Notes: generated by a model not told the origin, from the letters alone. 64,000 nt of DNA from Rhodoferax ferrireducens (GCA_002083775.1 MTEI01000015.1:1-64000); one strand, 5' to 3'. Positions 28,847 to 38,395 are shown, numbered from the stretch's first letter. Made by a program: numbers and translations.

Positions 28847-29086
28847 TTATTTGTTGTGCAGTGCGGACGCCAGCCAGCCGTGCAGGCTGGCGTCGGCAGG
28901 CCAGGTGGCAACGCGGCACTGGGCCGCCATCAGCACTTGCAAGCTGGCCGGGTGCAGGTGGGTGCAATCAGCCAGGTCAATCTTGGCTGAAGGCCGGTTT
29001 TGCAGCCAGTCCAGCAGACCTTCGGCATCTTCAACACTGACGATGTCGCGCAACCTGGCCAGGTTTTTTTTGTAATCAATAGGCAT
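28847..29086 (-). CDS. Small STAS-domain protein
   Basis: A 79-residue protein resembling a minimal STAS domain (SpoIIAA-like): a central DLADCTHLHPASLQVLMAAQ segment matches the strand-turn-helix that carries the regulatory serine in anti-sigma antagonists. Here the usual D-S-x-G is replaced by THLHPASL, so phospho-switching may be absent or use another Ser. Its ATG overlaps the cheA stop (TGATG). Small STAS proteins recur in non-flagellar chemosensory operons and may link CheA output to a partner-switch. Confidence 0.7.
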   Translation of the reverse strand: MPIDYKKNLARLRDIVSVEDAEGLLDWLQNRPSAKIDLADCTHLHPASLQVLMAAQCRVATWPADASLHGWLASALHNK

Positions 29087-31824
29087 CAGACCATCTCCTT
29101 CACGTTGAGCACCATCAGCACCGAGCCGTCACCCATCAGGGCTGTGCCGGAATAGGCGGCCAGCCCGGCCAATACACCGGCCAGGGGCTTTTGAATAATT
29201 TCTGCGGTTTCACGGAAGTTGTCCACCATCAATCCCACCAAAGCCCCCCCCACACGGGCCACCAGCACGGCCATCTCGTCATCCGCATTGGCGCGTGGCT
29301 GCGCCTTCAGGCCCAGCAGGGTATTGAGTGCTTTGAGGGGAACAATGCTGCCGCGCAGCACCATGGTCTGGCTGCGTTTGATGGCGCGAATGTCCTGGCT
29401 CGGGATGCGCACGGTCTCCACCACGTGGTCCATCGGAATACCAAAAATCTGCGCATCTGACTCAACGATCATGACGTTGGTGACTGCCATGGACAGGGGC
29501 AGGGTGATGCGCAGGCGCGTCCCTTTGCCCACCTCACTGTCAAGCAGCAGCGTGCCGTTGACCTTTTCCACCGCAGTGCGCACCACGTCCATACCGACAC
29601 CGCGGCCTGACAGGTCTGACACCACGTCCATGGTCGAAAAGCCGGCGGCAAACACCAGGTTGATCGCTTCACGGTCGGTGATGCGCTCCAGCATGGCCTC
29701 GTCAATCAGGCCTTTTTCATAGGCTTTGCGTTTGATGATGGCAGGGTTTATGCCCCGGCCGTCGTCAATGATGTCAATCAGCACCCGGTCGCCTTCCTGC
29801 ACCGCCCGAATGGTCAACGTTCCCAGGGCCGGTTTACCCGCAGCCTGGCGCACCTCGGGGGTTTCAAGGCCATGGTCCAGGCTATTGCGCACAATGTGAA
29901 TCAGCGGGTCGGCCAGGGATTCAATGATGTTTTTGTCAGCCTCGGTGTCTTCGCCTTCCAGCACCAGGTTGACCTCTTTGCCGAGCTTGCGGGAGATGTC
30001 GCGCACCAGCCGCGGAAAGCGCTGAAACACAAACGACACCGGCATCATGCGCACCTGCATGATGGCATCCTGCATTTCTTCGGCAATGCGGTTGATGACT
30101 GCGTATTGCGACTTGATCTCGCGGCTCAGTTCACGCACGCCATACTGCTCTTCGGCGCGCTGGGCCAAATACGGCAGGGCGTTTTTCGACACCACCATCT
30201 CGCCAATCAGGTTCATTAGCCGGTCGATCTTGCTTTGATCGACCTTCAGGCTCTTCGGGCCCGTCGACACGGCGCTGGCGTCATCGGCACGGCGGCCAAA
30301 TTTTGGGCCATCGTCAGGCATCGTTGCCAGGCCAGCAGGCGTGGGCGTCGCCACGGCAGAGTCATCGGGCGCTGCCATCACCGCCGGTGTGGTGGCCACC
30401 ACCACGGCAACCGGGTCACTGCTGACCCGCTCGGGCAGCCCACCGCGCGCTGACAGCCAGGCTAGCAACGCCTGGCTGCTGCCCTGCGCCCGGTCTTGCC
30501 CCAGTGCAGTGGCAATGTCTTCTTGCGCGGCAACATCACCCATGGCCAGGCAACATTGGGTCAGCACCCTGGCGGCGGCTTCCAGCCGGCCGCTGTGCCA
30601 GGCGGGCCGATCGTCGAGCAGAAGAATGTGTTGCTGGGTTTCAAACACGTTGGCAATGGCAACCGCTTCCAGCTCGGTCAACGTGAGGCTGACTGGCGGC
30701 GTTTTCAGGATGGTGACAGCAGCCTGCGCTGGAACCGGCGCGGCCGGTGTCAGCACCGCACGCCAGTCGGGCGACTCCAAGGTGCGCAATGACTCGATCA
30801 GGCAGCGCAGCACCGCCGGGTCGTTAGGCCCGTCCTCCAGCAGCACCAGCAGCCAGCGCAATGCCGAAGACATCCACAGGTTGGGGTTGCTCAGATGCAG
30901 CATGGTTTGCGCCCCCTGCTTGAGCGCCACCCAGTTACCTTCGTCCAGATGTTGCAGCGCATCAGCCACAAAATCTTCATACACCGGCCCCCCGTTGGGG
31001 TCACCTTGCGGAATGACAAAAAGCAAGGCCGGCACCTCGGTCAGGCAAATTTGATCCGGCACATAGCGGTACTGCTCCAGCAGCGCAGCCCGGGGGGCTG
31101 CTGTGAGCAACTCAAATTTCAGCACACAGCGGTACGCATCCAGCTCGGCCAAGGCGGGCCAGGATTCGGTGGGCGTGATCCGGCCCCACAACATGTCGGG
31201 CGTTTGGCGCACGTTAAAGAAGGGGTCGTCGCCTTGAAAAAAACACTCGGCTTGCGGCGTGTAGGTCAACCACAACAGGGTGTGACACGCCTGCGCCAGC
31301 TTGAATGCAGCCAGCCGGATGGTTTCAGGCAAGTCGGCCAGCGGCAGCGACTGTGCCGTTGGCGCTGGCAGCGCCGCTTGCGGCGGGGTGTCAGCCGCCG
31401 CGGCATCACCCGCCAGTTCGCCCACCTGGGGCACGGCATCGCTGATGATCATGGCTCGCAGCGCTTGGGCCAGACGCGCTGCATCGGTGGCCCGGCTCGC
31501 CGCAATGCAGCCGCTGGCTGCGATCTCGTCGCACAGCAGGCCCACAAAATCCATGGCGTCGAGCAGTTGGTCAGCCAATGCCTGCGAATAACCCACCCGC
31601 CCTTGGCGCACTGCATCCATCAGGTCTTCGCCGGCGTGCAACACCCGGGTCATTTCCGGAAACTCAAACAGACCACTGTTGCCCTTCAGCGTGTGAACCA
31701 GCCGAAACAGCACCACCATCAGTTCAGCATCGTCGGGTGACTGCTCCAACTGCATCAGCTTTTCGCCAATCCCTTGCAGGAAGTCGCGTGCTTCAGACAA
31801 GAACTGTTCCAGCAAGGGATTCAT
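29086..31824 (-). CDS. cheA: CheA histidine kinase with an extra-long P1-P3 linker
   Basis: A 912-residue kinase. The N-terminal Hpt (P1) has phospho-His 44 in VHTLKGNSG. From about residue 110 to 520 lies a roughly 400-residue region with no obvious P2 domain. The P3 dimerisation domain starts near 521 (VDQSKIDRLMNLIGEM), the P4 ATPase keeps HIVRNSLDHG, DDGRGI, FAAGFST and GRGVGMDVV, and the CheW-like P5 occupies about 783-912. All kinase motifs are intact. The start MNPLLEQFL at 31824 is set by an ATGA overlap with cheY. P2 normally docks CheY/CheB, so the odd linker may reflect unusual partners. Confidence 0.95.
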   Translation of the reverse strand: MNPLLEQFLSEARDFLQGIGEKLMQLEQSPDDAELMVVLFRLVHTLKGNSGLFEFPEMTRVLHAGEDLMDAVRQGRVGYSQALADQLLDAMDFVGLLCDEIAASGCIAASRATDAARLAQALRAMIISDAVPQVGELAGDAAAADTPPQAALPAPTAQSLPLADLPETIRLAAFKLAQACHTLLWLTYTPQAECFFQGDDPFFNVRQTPDMLWGRITPTESWPALAELDAYRCVLKFELLTAAPRAALLEQYRYVPDQICLTEVPALLFVIPQGDPNGGPVYEDFVADALQHLDEGNWVALKQGAQTMLHLSNPNLWMSSALRWLLVLLEDGPNDPAVLRCLIESLRTLESPDWRAVLTPAAPVPAQAAVTILKTPPVSLTLTELEAVAIANVFETQQHILLLDDRPAWHSGRLEAAARVLTQCCLAMGDVAAQEDIATALGQDRAQGSSQALLAWLSARGGLPERVSSDPVAVVVATTPAVMAAPDDSAVATPTPAGLATMPDDGPKFGRRADDASAVSTGPKSLKVDQSKIDRLMNLIGEMVVSKNALPYLAQRAEEQYGVRELSREIKSQYAVINRIAEEMQDAIMQVRMMPVSFVFQRFPRLVRDISRKLGKEVNLVLEGEDTEADKNIIESLADPLIHIVRNSLDHGLETPEVRQAAGKPALGTLTIRAVQEGDRVLIDIIDDGRGINPAIIKRKAYEKGLIDEAMLERITDREAINLVFAAGFSTMDVVSDLSGRGVGMDVVRTAVEKVNGTLLLDSEVGKGTRLRITLPLSMAVTNVMIVESDAQIFGIPMDHVVETVRIPSQDIRAIKRSQTMVLRGSIVPLKALNTLLGLKAQPRANADDEMAVLVARVGGALVGLMVDNFRETAEIIQKPLAGVLAGLAAYSGTALMGDGSVLMVLNVKEMV

Positions 31825-32192
31825 GAGCCGATCTCTCCCAGCAGCAAGCGCACATGGGTTAACAGTTGCTCGGGCTTGACCGGCTTGGTCAGGTAGCAGT
31901 TGGCGCCGGCGCACAAGGCGGCCGCCTGGTCGTTGGTGCCGGACTCGGTGGACACCATGATGGCTGGCGCGTGCACGATGTCTTCGCTGCGGAGCTGGCG
32001 CAGCAGGCCAAAGCCGTCGAGCTTGGGCATGTTGATGTCCACAATGTAGAGGTCAAAGCGGTCTTGCAGCGCTTTTTCCAGGGCCTCAACACCATTGATG
32101 GCCTCAGACACGTGGTAGCCAGCTTCTTCCAGGATGTTGCGGTGGTACATGCGTACCGTGGCGGCATCGTCAACAATCAGGATGCGTTTCAT
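31821..32192 (-). CDS. CheY-like response regulator, first in operon
   Basis: A 123-residue REC domain. ILIVDDAATVRMY, phospho-Asp in YIVDINMPKLDG, the Ser/Thr of MVSTES and Lys of LTKPVKPEQL are present. The start at 32192 (MKRILIVDD) overlaps the cheR stop by 4 bp and the stop overlaps the cheA start by 4 bp, so translation is likely coupled. It is one of three stand-alone REC proteins; one may act as a phosphate sink. Confidence 0.93.
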   Translation of the reverse strand: MKRILIVDDAATVRMYHRNILEEAGYHVSEAINGVEALEKALQDRFDLYIVDINMPKLDGFGLLRQLRSEDIVHAPAIMVSTESGTNDQAAALCAGANCYLTKPVKPEQLLTHVRLLLGEIGS

Positions 32193-33031
32193 CGGGCCTC
32201 CAGTGATTTTTGATAAACGATGGCTTCGGGGAATTTGCGCACCTTGTATAGCGACGAAATGCGGCTCATCGACTCCGAGTGACCCAGGCAAATGAAGCCG
32301 CCCGGCTTGAGCGCATCGTAAAAAGTCTCTGCCGCTGATTTGCGCGACACATCGTCAAAGTAGATCAACAAATTGCGGCAAAAAATCACATCAAAATTGC
32401 GGTACGGCCGGGTGTCGGCGGGTTCGGCCAGGTTGACGCGGGTAAATTCGACCGCCTGGCGCAAGTCTTCGCACATCTGGTATTCATCACCGTGGCGCAC
32501 AAAATACTTGCTCAACCAGGCCGCTGGCACATGCTGCACAGACCGTGTGGAGTAGCGGCCCACGCGGGCCTTGTGCAAAATGCCGGTATCGATGTCTGAC
32601 GAGATGATTTCCACGTCCCACTTGGCGATACCAGGCCAGCGCTCCATCAGGTACAAGGCAATGGTGTAAGGCTCTTCACCCGATGACGAGGGAATGCACC
32701 AGATGCGGATCGGACCGCTGTCGGTTTTGCGCTTGACCAGTTCGGGCAAGATGGAATTGACCAGGCACTGAAACTGGTATTCCTCGCGCAAAAAGTAGGT
32801 CTCATTGACCGTCATCAGATTGGTCAGCTGCTGCACCTCATCGCCCGAGGCCTGAAAGCGCAGCATCACAAAGTAACTGCGAAAGTCGCTGTTTCCCGTG
32901 GCCTCAATGCGTTCTACCAGCCGTTTGTCAACAAAATAGCGCTTGGTCGGCTCAAAGTTGATGCCGGTTTTGCGGTAGAAATACTCGCGAAACTTCTGGA
33001 AGTCGTCGTCCGTGATGGTGATGGCAGCCAT
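32189..33031 (-). CDS. cheR: CheR receptor methyltransferase
   Basis: A 280-residue SAM-dependent methyltransferase that methylates receptor glutamates for adaptation. The N-terminal helical CheR domain (ITDDDFQKFREYFYRKTGI, cut here) leads into the catalytic domain with TVNETYFLRE, IWCIPSSSGEEPYTIAL (the S/G-rich SAM loop), FCRNLLIYFD and LGHSES. Start MAAITIT at 33031 is chosen because it matches the family N-terminus. Neither receptor in the operon has the C-terminal NWETF-type docking pentapeptide, so tethering must differ. Confidence 0.95.
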   Translation of the reverse strand: MAAITITDDDFQKFREYFYRKTGINFEPTKRYFVDKRLVERIEATGNSDFRSYFVMLRFQASGDEVQQLTNLMTVNETYFLREEYQFQCLVNSILPELVKRKTDSGPIRIWCIPSSSGEEPYTIALYLMERWPGIAKWDVEIISSDIDTGILHKARVGRYSTRSVQHVPAAWLSKYFVRHGDEYQMCEDLRQAVEFTRVNLAEPADTRPYRNFDVIFCRNLLIYFDDVSRKSAAETFYDALKPGGFICLGHSESMSRISSLYKVRKFPEAIVYQKSLEAR

Positions 33032-33038
33032 GGGTGCT

Positions 33039-33662
33039 TCAAGCTTCCTGGATGCGATGCAGGGCCAGGTCAGCCGCAAACTGCATGTAGGGTTCGGCCG
33101 CAAAACGCGCTTTGAGCTGGGTCAGCGGGGCCAGCGCGGCGGCGGTGCCCACTTCGCTGAGCAAATCTACTGCCGTGGCGCACACATTGACATGCAGATC
33201 AGACGCGATGACCTCGATCAACCACGTCTCCACATCCGGGTGGCGCAGCGACTCCAGCACGTTGACGCTGAAAATTCGCACGTCAGGGTCGGCATCGGTC
33301 AACAAGCCGTGCATGATCGGTGCCACTTCGTCAGGTAACTGCTTCATGGCCTCAATGGCTTCGTTGCGCAAGGCGGTGTCTTCACTGCGCAGGCAATTCA
33401 CCAGCCCGGCCACGGCAGTGGCATCGCCCAGGCGGGTCAAGGTGGTCAAAATGACTTCGCGAACCGACAAGTCTTGCTCCACCATGAGGCGGGCCACCAG
33501 TTCAGTGGCGGCATTCGGGCAACTGAGCAGGTCGCGCGCTGCCCAGCGCCGGGTGGTGGCGTTGTCGTCTTGCAGGCTGAGCAGCAAGTCGGGGTAGTCC
33601 CGCGACTGTTTTCGATCTTCCTGCACCACCCATTCGGTGGCTTTTTTCTTCACAAAGGCCAT
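33039..33662 (-). CDS. HEAT-repeat protein of the chemosensory operon
   Basis: A 207-residue helical protein with at least five HEAT-like repeats of about 31 residues (for example DDNATTRRWAARDLL, SVREVILTTLTRLGD, TALRNEAIEAMKQLP, DPDVRIFSVNVLESL). No catalytic motif is present, so it is presumably a protein-interaction scaffold. It begins MAFVKKKATEW at 33662, preceded by a GGAGAC-type leader, and sits 7 bp before cheR and 14 bp after cheB. A role in regulating or localising CheR/CheB, or in array assembly, is a guess from context. Confidence 0.85.
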   Translation of the reverse strand: MAFVKKKATEWVVQEDRKQSRDYPDLLLSLQDDNATTRRWAARDLLSCPNAATELVARLMVEQDLSVREVILTTLTRLGDATAVAGLVNCLRSEDTALRNEAIEAMKQLPDEVAPIMHGLLTDADPDVRIFSVNVLESLRHPDVETWLIEVIASDLHVNVCATAVDLLSEVGTAAALAPLTQLKARFAAEPYMQFAADLALHRIQEA

Positions 33663-33676
33663 GCTTTTTGTCTCCT

Positions 33677-34750
33677 TCAGCGCTCGGCCCACAGCGTGAG
33701 TTGGGCAGCAATCTTGTCGGCAGGCAGCACCACACTGGCACCCTGCCTGGCGATCAGCTCCTGCGGCATGCCAAACACGACCGCCGTGGCCTCCGACTCG
33801 GCAATCGTCTGCCCGCCGAGTTTTTTGATTTCTGCAAAGGCATCCGAGCCATCGTTGCCCATGCCGGTCAGCATCACCGCCGTCACGCGCGCCGGGTCGC
33901 AATGCGCCAGCGCCGAGCGGCCCAGCAATTCAACGGATGGGTGCCACAAATGCTGCGCGCTCTCGGGTTTAGGCAGCACCGTGAGCTTGCCCGCGCGCAT
34001 GGCCAGCACCATGTCGGCACCACCCTTGGCGATGAAGATCGTGCCCGGCAGCACCGGCATGGGCGAGGCAACTTCCACCACCGCCAACGCGCAGACCCGG
34101 TTAAGCCGCTCGGCAAACGACTTGGTAAACGCACCGGGCATGTGTTGCGCCACCAACACCGGCCACGGGAAATGGGCCGAGAGCAGCGGCAAGATGTCTT
34201 CCAGCGTGCGTGGCCCCCCGGTCGATACCCCAATGATCACCAGCCCCTCTGACCCGATACCACGGCGCAGCGCCACCGGTCGCACGGCAGCAGCGCTCTG
34301 GCGATCATTGCGCAGGCGCTGCACCAGCCCGGCAGCACCGGGTTTTTTGGCCTGTATGCGAGCGCGTGCCGCGGCGCGCACCTTGGCCACCAGCTCATCG
34401 GTGATGTCGCCCATGGACAGCGAAATCGTGCCCCCGGGCTTGGCCACATAGTCCACCGCACCCAGGTTCAGGGCTTCAAACGTGGCCAGCGCGCCCTGTT
34501 CGGTCAACGACGACACCATCACCACCGGCACCGGGCGCTCCGCCATCATCAGCGACAAGGCGGTGATGCCATCCATCTCCGGCATGTTGATGTCCAGCGT
34601 GACCACGTCGGGCTGGAAGATGCGGTTTTGTTCCACTGCATCCAGGCCATTCCGTGCCTGGACGATCTCAAAATCACCCGCTGCCGTAAAAATTTGCGTC
34701 AGCTGGCGCCGCATCAACGCCGAGTCGTCAACGATCAACAGCTTGAGCAT
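33677..34750 (-). CDS. cheB: CheB receptor methylesterase/deamidase
   Basis: A 357-residue protein with an N-terminal REC domain (phospho-Asp in VVTLDINMPEMDG) and a C-terminal methylesterase domain with the catalytic Ser in GVSTGGPRTLE, His in VAQHMPGAF and Asp in LTGMGNDG. Phosphorylation by CheA activates it to remove methyl groups. A central basic linker (residues 125-165) joins the domains. It lies 12 bp after the CheW gene. Adaptation by methylation therefore appears complete in this operon (CheR and CheB; no CheD). Confidence 0.95.
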   Translation of the reverse strand: MLKLLIVDDSALMRRQLTQIFTAAGDFEIVQARNGLDAVEQNRIFQPDVVTLDINMPEMDGITALSLMMAERPVPVVMVSSLTEQGALATFEALNLGAVDYVAKPGGTISLSMGDITDELVAKVRAAARARIQAKKPGAAGLVQRLRNDRQSAAAVRPVALRRGIGSEGLVIIGVSTGGPRTLEDILPLLSAHFPWPVLVAQHMPGAFTKSFAERLNRVCALAVVEVASPMPVLPGTIFIAKGGADMVLAMRAGKLTVLPKPESAQHLWHPSVELLGRSALAHCDPARVTAVMLTGMGNDGSDAFAEIKKLGGQTIAESEATAVVFGMPQELIARQGASVVLPADKIAAQLTLWAER

Positions 34751-34762
34751 GCCAAAACGTCC

Positions 34763-36325
34763 TCAAGCAGTGACCTTGGCCAGTGATTCAAGCTCATCAC
34801 CTTCTACCAGATAGGCCGGTTCAAGCAACTGCACCATGCGCTTTTGCTTTTCCATATTGGCCATGCGCGACAGGATGTTGCCCTGGATGTTGGACAAGCG
34901 TGGCGACGGCTCAATCACCGCCTTGGGTATCTTGAGCACCTCGGTCACCTGGTCCACAATGAACCCGGTGCGCACGTCGGCGATCAAAAACACCATGATG
35001 CGCTGGCGGTCCGAGCGCGCCACGCGTGGCAAGCCAAGCCGCATACGCAGGTCGATCACCGGCAGCACACTGCCACGCAGGTTGATCACCCCTTCCACAA
35101 ATGCCGGTGCCTTGGGCACATGGATGAGCTGCTCAGGCACACGCACAATTTCCTGCACGCTGTGGATTGGCACGCCAAATTCTTCCTTGTCCAGGTAAAA
35201 CACCACCACCTGTTCGTCGTCGTCCAGGGCGTCGTCCGGGTCGGCTACCTCCTGGCCCGTCGCTGCTTTGGTTTCATTCACGGTGGTCAATGCCTCCTTG
35301 ATGGCGGAATGGTCAAACAGGTTGCTCACGGTGATGATCGACACCAGGCGCTTGCCGTCGTCGAGCCGGCAAATCTCGGCGATTTCGGTCAGATCGCCCT
35401 CTTTGGCCAACAAGGCGGGCATGGCATCCACGCAGCTCTTGGCCACGCGCAGCACTTCACTGACACCGTCAACCGCCACGCCCACTGAGGCGCTGCCCAA
35501 AGACAGCACCACAATGCGACTTTTTTCGTCCAGGGTGTGTTCGGCCAGGCCAAACATGCGGCGCAAGTTCACCAGCGGCAGTAGGCGATTTCTCAGCGTC
35601 ATGACCCCAATCACGTGGGACGCAGAGTGCGGCACATGAATGATGGTTTCGGGCACCTGCACGATTTCCTGCACATCTTCAATGGCAATGGCGTATTCCT
35701 GCTCAGCCACGTTGAAGCTGACCAGTTGCAACTCGTCACTCAGCGCGTCTTCCTCCCCCGAGTCAGAATCGGCCGCCACCGCGCTGCTGATGCCGGCTTG
35801 TTTCTGCAAGCTGGCCATTTGGGCGAACTCACGCTCAATCAACTTGGCAAAGTCCAGCACCATGATCATTTCGTGGCCACCCACGCCCTTGATCAGGCCC
35901 GAGAGCAAATCCGTGTCAACGGCGCTGCGAATGGCACCCACGCCCTCAATCTGGCTCGGCTCCACGCCCACCACACTGGCCACCCGGTCGACCACAAACC
36001 CCAGGGGTTGCCCGACATCAATGATCACAGCACGGGTGGCATCGTCGCTGGCTTGCTCGGGAAAGCCAAACATGCGCCGCAGCGAGATGATCGGCAGCAC
36101 CTTGCCGCGCAAATTGGCCAGCCCGTTGAGGGTGGCCGGTGCCATGGGCACCCGCACCACGTCTGGCATGCGAATAATTTCCTGCACTGGCGCCATGTCC
36201 ACGGCAAAGACTTCGCCGCCGGTCATAAAGGTTACAAACTGGCGCGTTTCAGACGTGCTGCTGACCAGTCCGTCGTCTTGCGGGGGCGACTCGTCTGCCC
36301 GCTGTTCTGGTGTTTCGGTCTTCAT
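34763..36325 (-). CDS. cheW: Triple-domain CheW coupling protein
   Basis: A 520-residue protein built of three CheW domains in tandem, at roughly residues 28-165, 198-340 and 368-505. Each has the RQFVTF/LQLVSF/EQVVVF first strand, a VQEI[IV]R/Q..P.......P block and a G....R....P[IVL][IV].LR segment. CheW couples receptors to CheA. Ordinary CheW is a single domain of about 160 residues; fused CheW arrays are rare and could link neighbouring receptor trimers or two layers of an array. The linkers are acidic (DSDSGEED, DPDDALDDDE). It lies between the receptor gene (12 bp) and cheB. Confidence 0.95.
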   Translation of the reverse strand: MKTETPEQRADESPPQDDGLVSSTSETRQFVTFMTGGEVFAVDMAPVQEIIRMPDVVRVPMAPATLNGLANLRGKVLPIISLRRMFGFPEQASDDATRAVIIDVGQPLGFVVDRVASVVGVEPSQIEGVGAIRSAVDTDLLSGLIKGVGGHEMIMVLDFAKLIEREFAQMASLQKQAGISSAVAADSDSGEEDALSDELQLVSFNVAEQEYAIAIEDVQEIVQVPETIIHVPHSASHVIGVMTLRNRLLPLVNLRRMFGLAEHTLDEKSRIVVLSLGSASVGVAVDGVSEVLRVAKSCVDAMPALLAKEGDLTEIAEICRLDDGKRLVSIITVSNLFDHSAIKEALTTVNETKAATGQEVADPDDALDDDEQVVVFYLDKEEFGVPIHSVQEIVRVPEQLIHVPKAPAFVEGVINLRGSVLPVIDLRMRLGLPRVARSDRQRIMVFLIADVRTGFIVDQVTEVLKIPKAVIEPSPRLSNIQGNILSRMANMEKQKRMVQLLEPAYLVEGDELESLAKVTA

Positions 36326-36337
36326 GGTGGCGTCCGA

Positions 36338-38260
36338 TCAGGCTGCGCTTTGCAACTCATCTGCCAGCGACGAAATCTCCTCAATCGCCGATGCCAGTTC
36401 TTCGGCCCCCTTGGACTGCTGGGCGGCAGCCGCAGCGGCCTCGTTGGCGGCTTTTTCGGCTTCTTGTGACGCTGTGGATATTTGCTCGATGCCTTTTTTG
36501 GCCTGCGCAATGGCGGTGGCAATTTCCATGGAAGCGGCCAGAATTTCTTGTGTGCCCTTGTTCACCACCACCATGTCAGCTTCGATCAGGTCCAGGTTGC
36601 TGGTGGACGTTTTGGCTTGCTCAACCTCATTGAGGGCGGACTTGACGATGTCTTCCAAATCGGTGCTGACCAGCCCAATCTGGTCTTGCACCGCTTTGAC
36701 CAGGTCTTTGATGCGGTCGGCGTTTTCGGCCGAGTCGCGCGCCAGGTTGCGGATGTCGGTGGACACCACCACAAAGCCTTTGCCAAACTCACCGGCGCGG
36801 GCGGCTTCAATCGAGCCATTCACCGCCAGCATGTTGGTCTGAATCGACACCGTGGTGATGGCCTCGACAATCTTGTCGATGCGGCGTGACACCTGCTCCA
36901 GGTCTTTCACCTGTTTGATGCTGCCCTGGGTGCCCTTGACGGACGAGGTGATGCCGTTGATCAGCTCATCCACCGAGGTCTTGTTGGTGACCAGCAAGGT
37001 CTGGATGTTTTTCAGTTTCTCGCCACTGAAAGTGGCGCGCTGTTGGGCCACTTCGACCCCTTTTTCAATCTGATTGACTGCTGCCGCAGACTCTTCGCAG
37101 GCGGCGGCCTGCACTTGGGCCCCTTTGCGAATCTGCTCAATGGCGGCCATGATCTGGGCGCTGGCGCGGTTGATTTCCTGCACCGCAGATGACAGCTCTT
37201 CAGCCGACGAAGCGACTTGCTCAGCGCTCTTGGCGACATCGGTCGAATTCTTCAAATCTTCTGCCAACTCAGACAGCGCTTGCGCCGCCTGCTCTGATTC
37301 AGCGAGCGCCTGGGTCTGTTCTTGCACGGTTTTACCGGTTTCTTCTGCAGCCGCCGACTGCTCAACCGAGGCCGAGGCAATTTCTTCTGAGCCTTTCAGC
37401 GCTTGCTGCGCGGCGAGGTCAGACTGCTTGGCGCCGCTGGCAATTTCCGTGATGCCGCGCACCACTTCAATCACATCGGTGCGGATCACCTCAAGCTGGG
37501 CGGTAATGACCTTGCCCTTTTCCACTTCCCCCTCAATCGCCTTGGCTGAGCTGTTGATGCCATCCGCAATGGCTTTGACGTCCTGCTGGATCTGGCCCAC
37601 CAGGTCCTGAATCTGCTTGGCACTTTTCTCGGATGTTTCTGCCAACGTGCGCACCTCATCGGCCACCACGGCAAAACCTTTGCCATGTTTACCGGCGCGG
37701 GCCGCTTCAATGGCAGCGTTCAGGGCCAGCAGGTTGGTCTGGTCGGCAATGCGCGCCACCGCCTTGACAATGTCGCCAATGTTGGCGGCTTGTTTTTCCA
37801 GCTCAACCACCATCGCCACGGAGGCAATTTGCCGCTGTCCGGCAATGGCAACATTGGTGATGAGGTTGCCAATGTCAGCCCCGGTTTTGGCCACCAGGGT
37901 TTGTGACACTTCCATCTTGGCCTGGCTGATGTCAGCGTTCTGCAATTGCCGGGCAATGGCCCCAGTAACCTGGGTGAAGGCAGCGGTGGATTCCTGCGCT
38001 GCCCCCGAGGCTTCTTCCGCGCCAGTGGAGATCTGGTCTGCCGCGCGTTTGAGCTCTTCGGCGGCAGAAGCGGCCTCGTTGATGCCCGATGACAACTGCC
38101 CGGTGGCAGCGGCAATGCGCTCGGCCGCCTGCTGTTGTTTGCCCAAGGTGCGCGCCCGTTTGCGCTGAACCTCGGCCTCGCGCGCCGCAGCGGCGCTGGG
38201 TTTGCCGCTGTCTGAGGCGGTCACAACGGGGGCTGCAGAATACTTCTTGACCAGCGCCAT
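36338..38260 (-). CDS. Soluble chemoreceptor with two complete signalling tips
   Basis: A 640-residue all-helical protein with no membrane segment and no recognised ligand domain. It has two receptor hairpin tips: [20 protein letters not shown] at residues 171-190 and [20 protein letters not shown] at 471-490, exactly 300 residues apart. Each is followed by GKGF.VV and a descending helix. Each tip should contact CheA and CheW, so one molecule could bridge two kinase layers, as described for the double-tip cytoplasmic receptor DosM of Vibrio. The first tip is canonical and the second slightly divergent. Start at 38260 has AAGGAG 9 bp upstream. First gene of the operon; paired operators lie about 113 bp upstream. 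Confidence 0.93.
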   Translation of the reverse strand: MALVKKYSAAPVVTASDSGKPSAAAAREAEVQRKRARTLGKQQQAAERIAAATGQLSSGINEAASAAEELKRAADQISTGAEEASGAAQESTAAFTQVTGAIARQLQNADISQAKMEVSQTLVAKTGADIGNLITNVAIAGQRQIASVAMVVELEKQAANIGDIVKAVARIADQTNLLALNAAIEAARAGKHGKGFAVVADEVRTLAETSEKSAKQIQDLVGQIQQDVKAIADGINSSAKAIEGEVEKGKVITAQLEVIRTDVIEVVRGITEIASGAKQSDLAAQQALKGSEEIASASVEQSAAAEETGKTVQEQTQALAESEQAAQALSELAEDLKNSTDVAKSAEQVASSAEELSSAVQEINRASAQIMAAIEQIRKGAQVQAAACEESAAAVNQIEKGVEVAQQRATFSGEKLKNIQTLLVTNKTSVDELINGITSSVKGTQGSIKQVKDLEQVSRRIDKIVEAITTVSIQTNMLAVNGSIEAARAGEFGKGFVVVSTDIRNLARDSAENADRIKDLVKAVQDQIGLVSTDLEDIVKSALNEVEQAKTSTSNLDLIEADMVVVNKGTQEILAASMEIATAIAQAKKGIEQISTASQEAEKAANEAAAAAAQQSKGAEELASAIEEISSLADELQSAA

Positions 38261-38372
38261 GGTGCGCTCCTTGTAAATGTGTTGATCTATCGAACTTCAG
38301 TCACAAATGGACTGACATGCTCGAAGGAAGATCGGGCACACATCAACTTTAGAACTGCACTTTCTGACGAGC

Positions 38373-38388
38373 TACCGCCAAACAGGTA
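38373..38388 (+). promoter_or_regulatory. Operator-like site TACC-N8-GGTA, site 1
   Basis: TACCGCCAAACAGGTA fits an inverted TACC...GGTA with an 8-bp centre. Its centre is 23 bp from that of site 2. The geometry (7-2-7) is that of NarL-type dimer sites. Confidence 0.6.
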
Positions 38389-38395
38389 ATTTGGC

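Noticed and set aside
38300..38345. TAAAGTTG ... GCCCGATC on the minus strand as a FliA (sigma-28) promoter for the chemosensory operon
   Set aside because: The spacing between the two halves is about 6 bp rather than about 11, so it does not fit the flagellar promoter.
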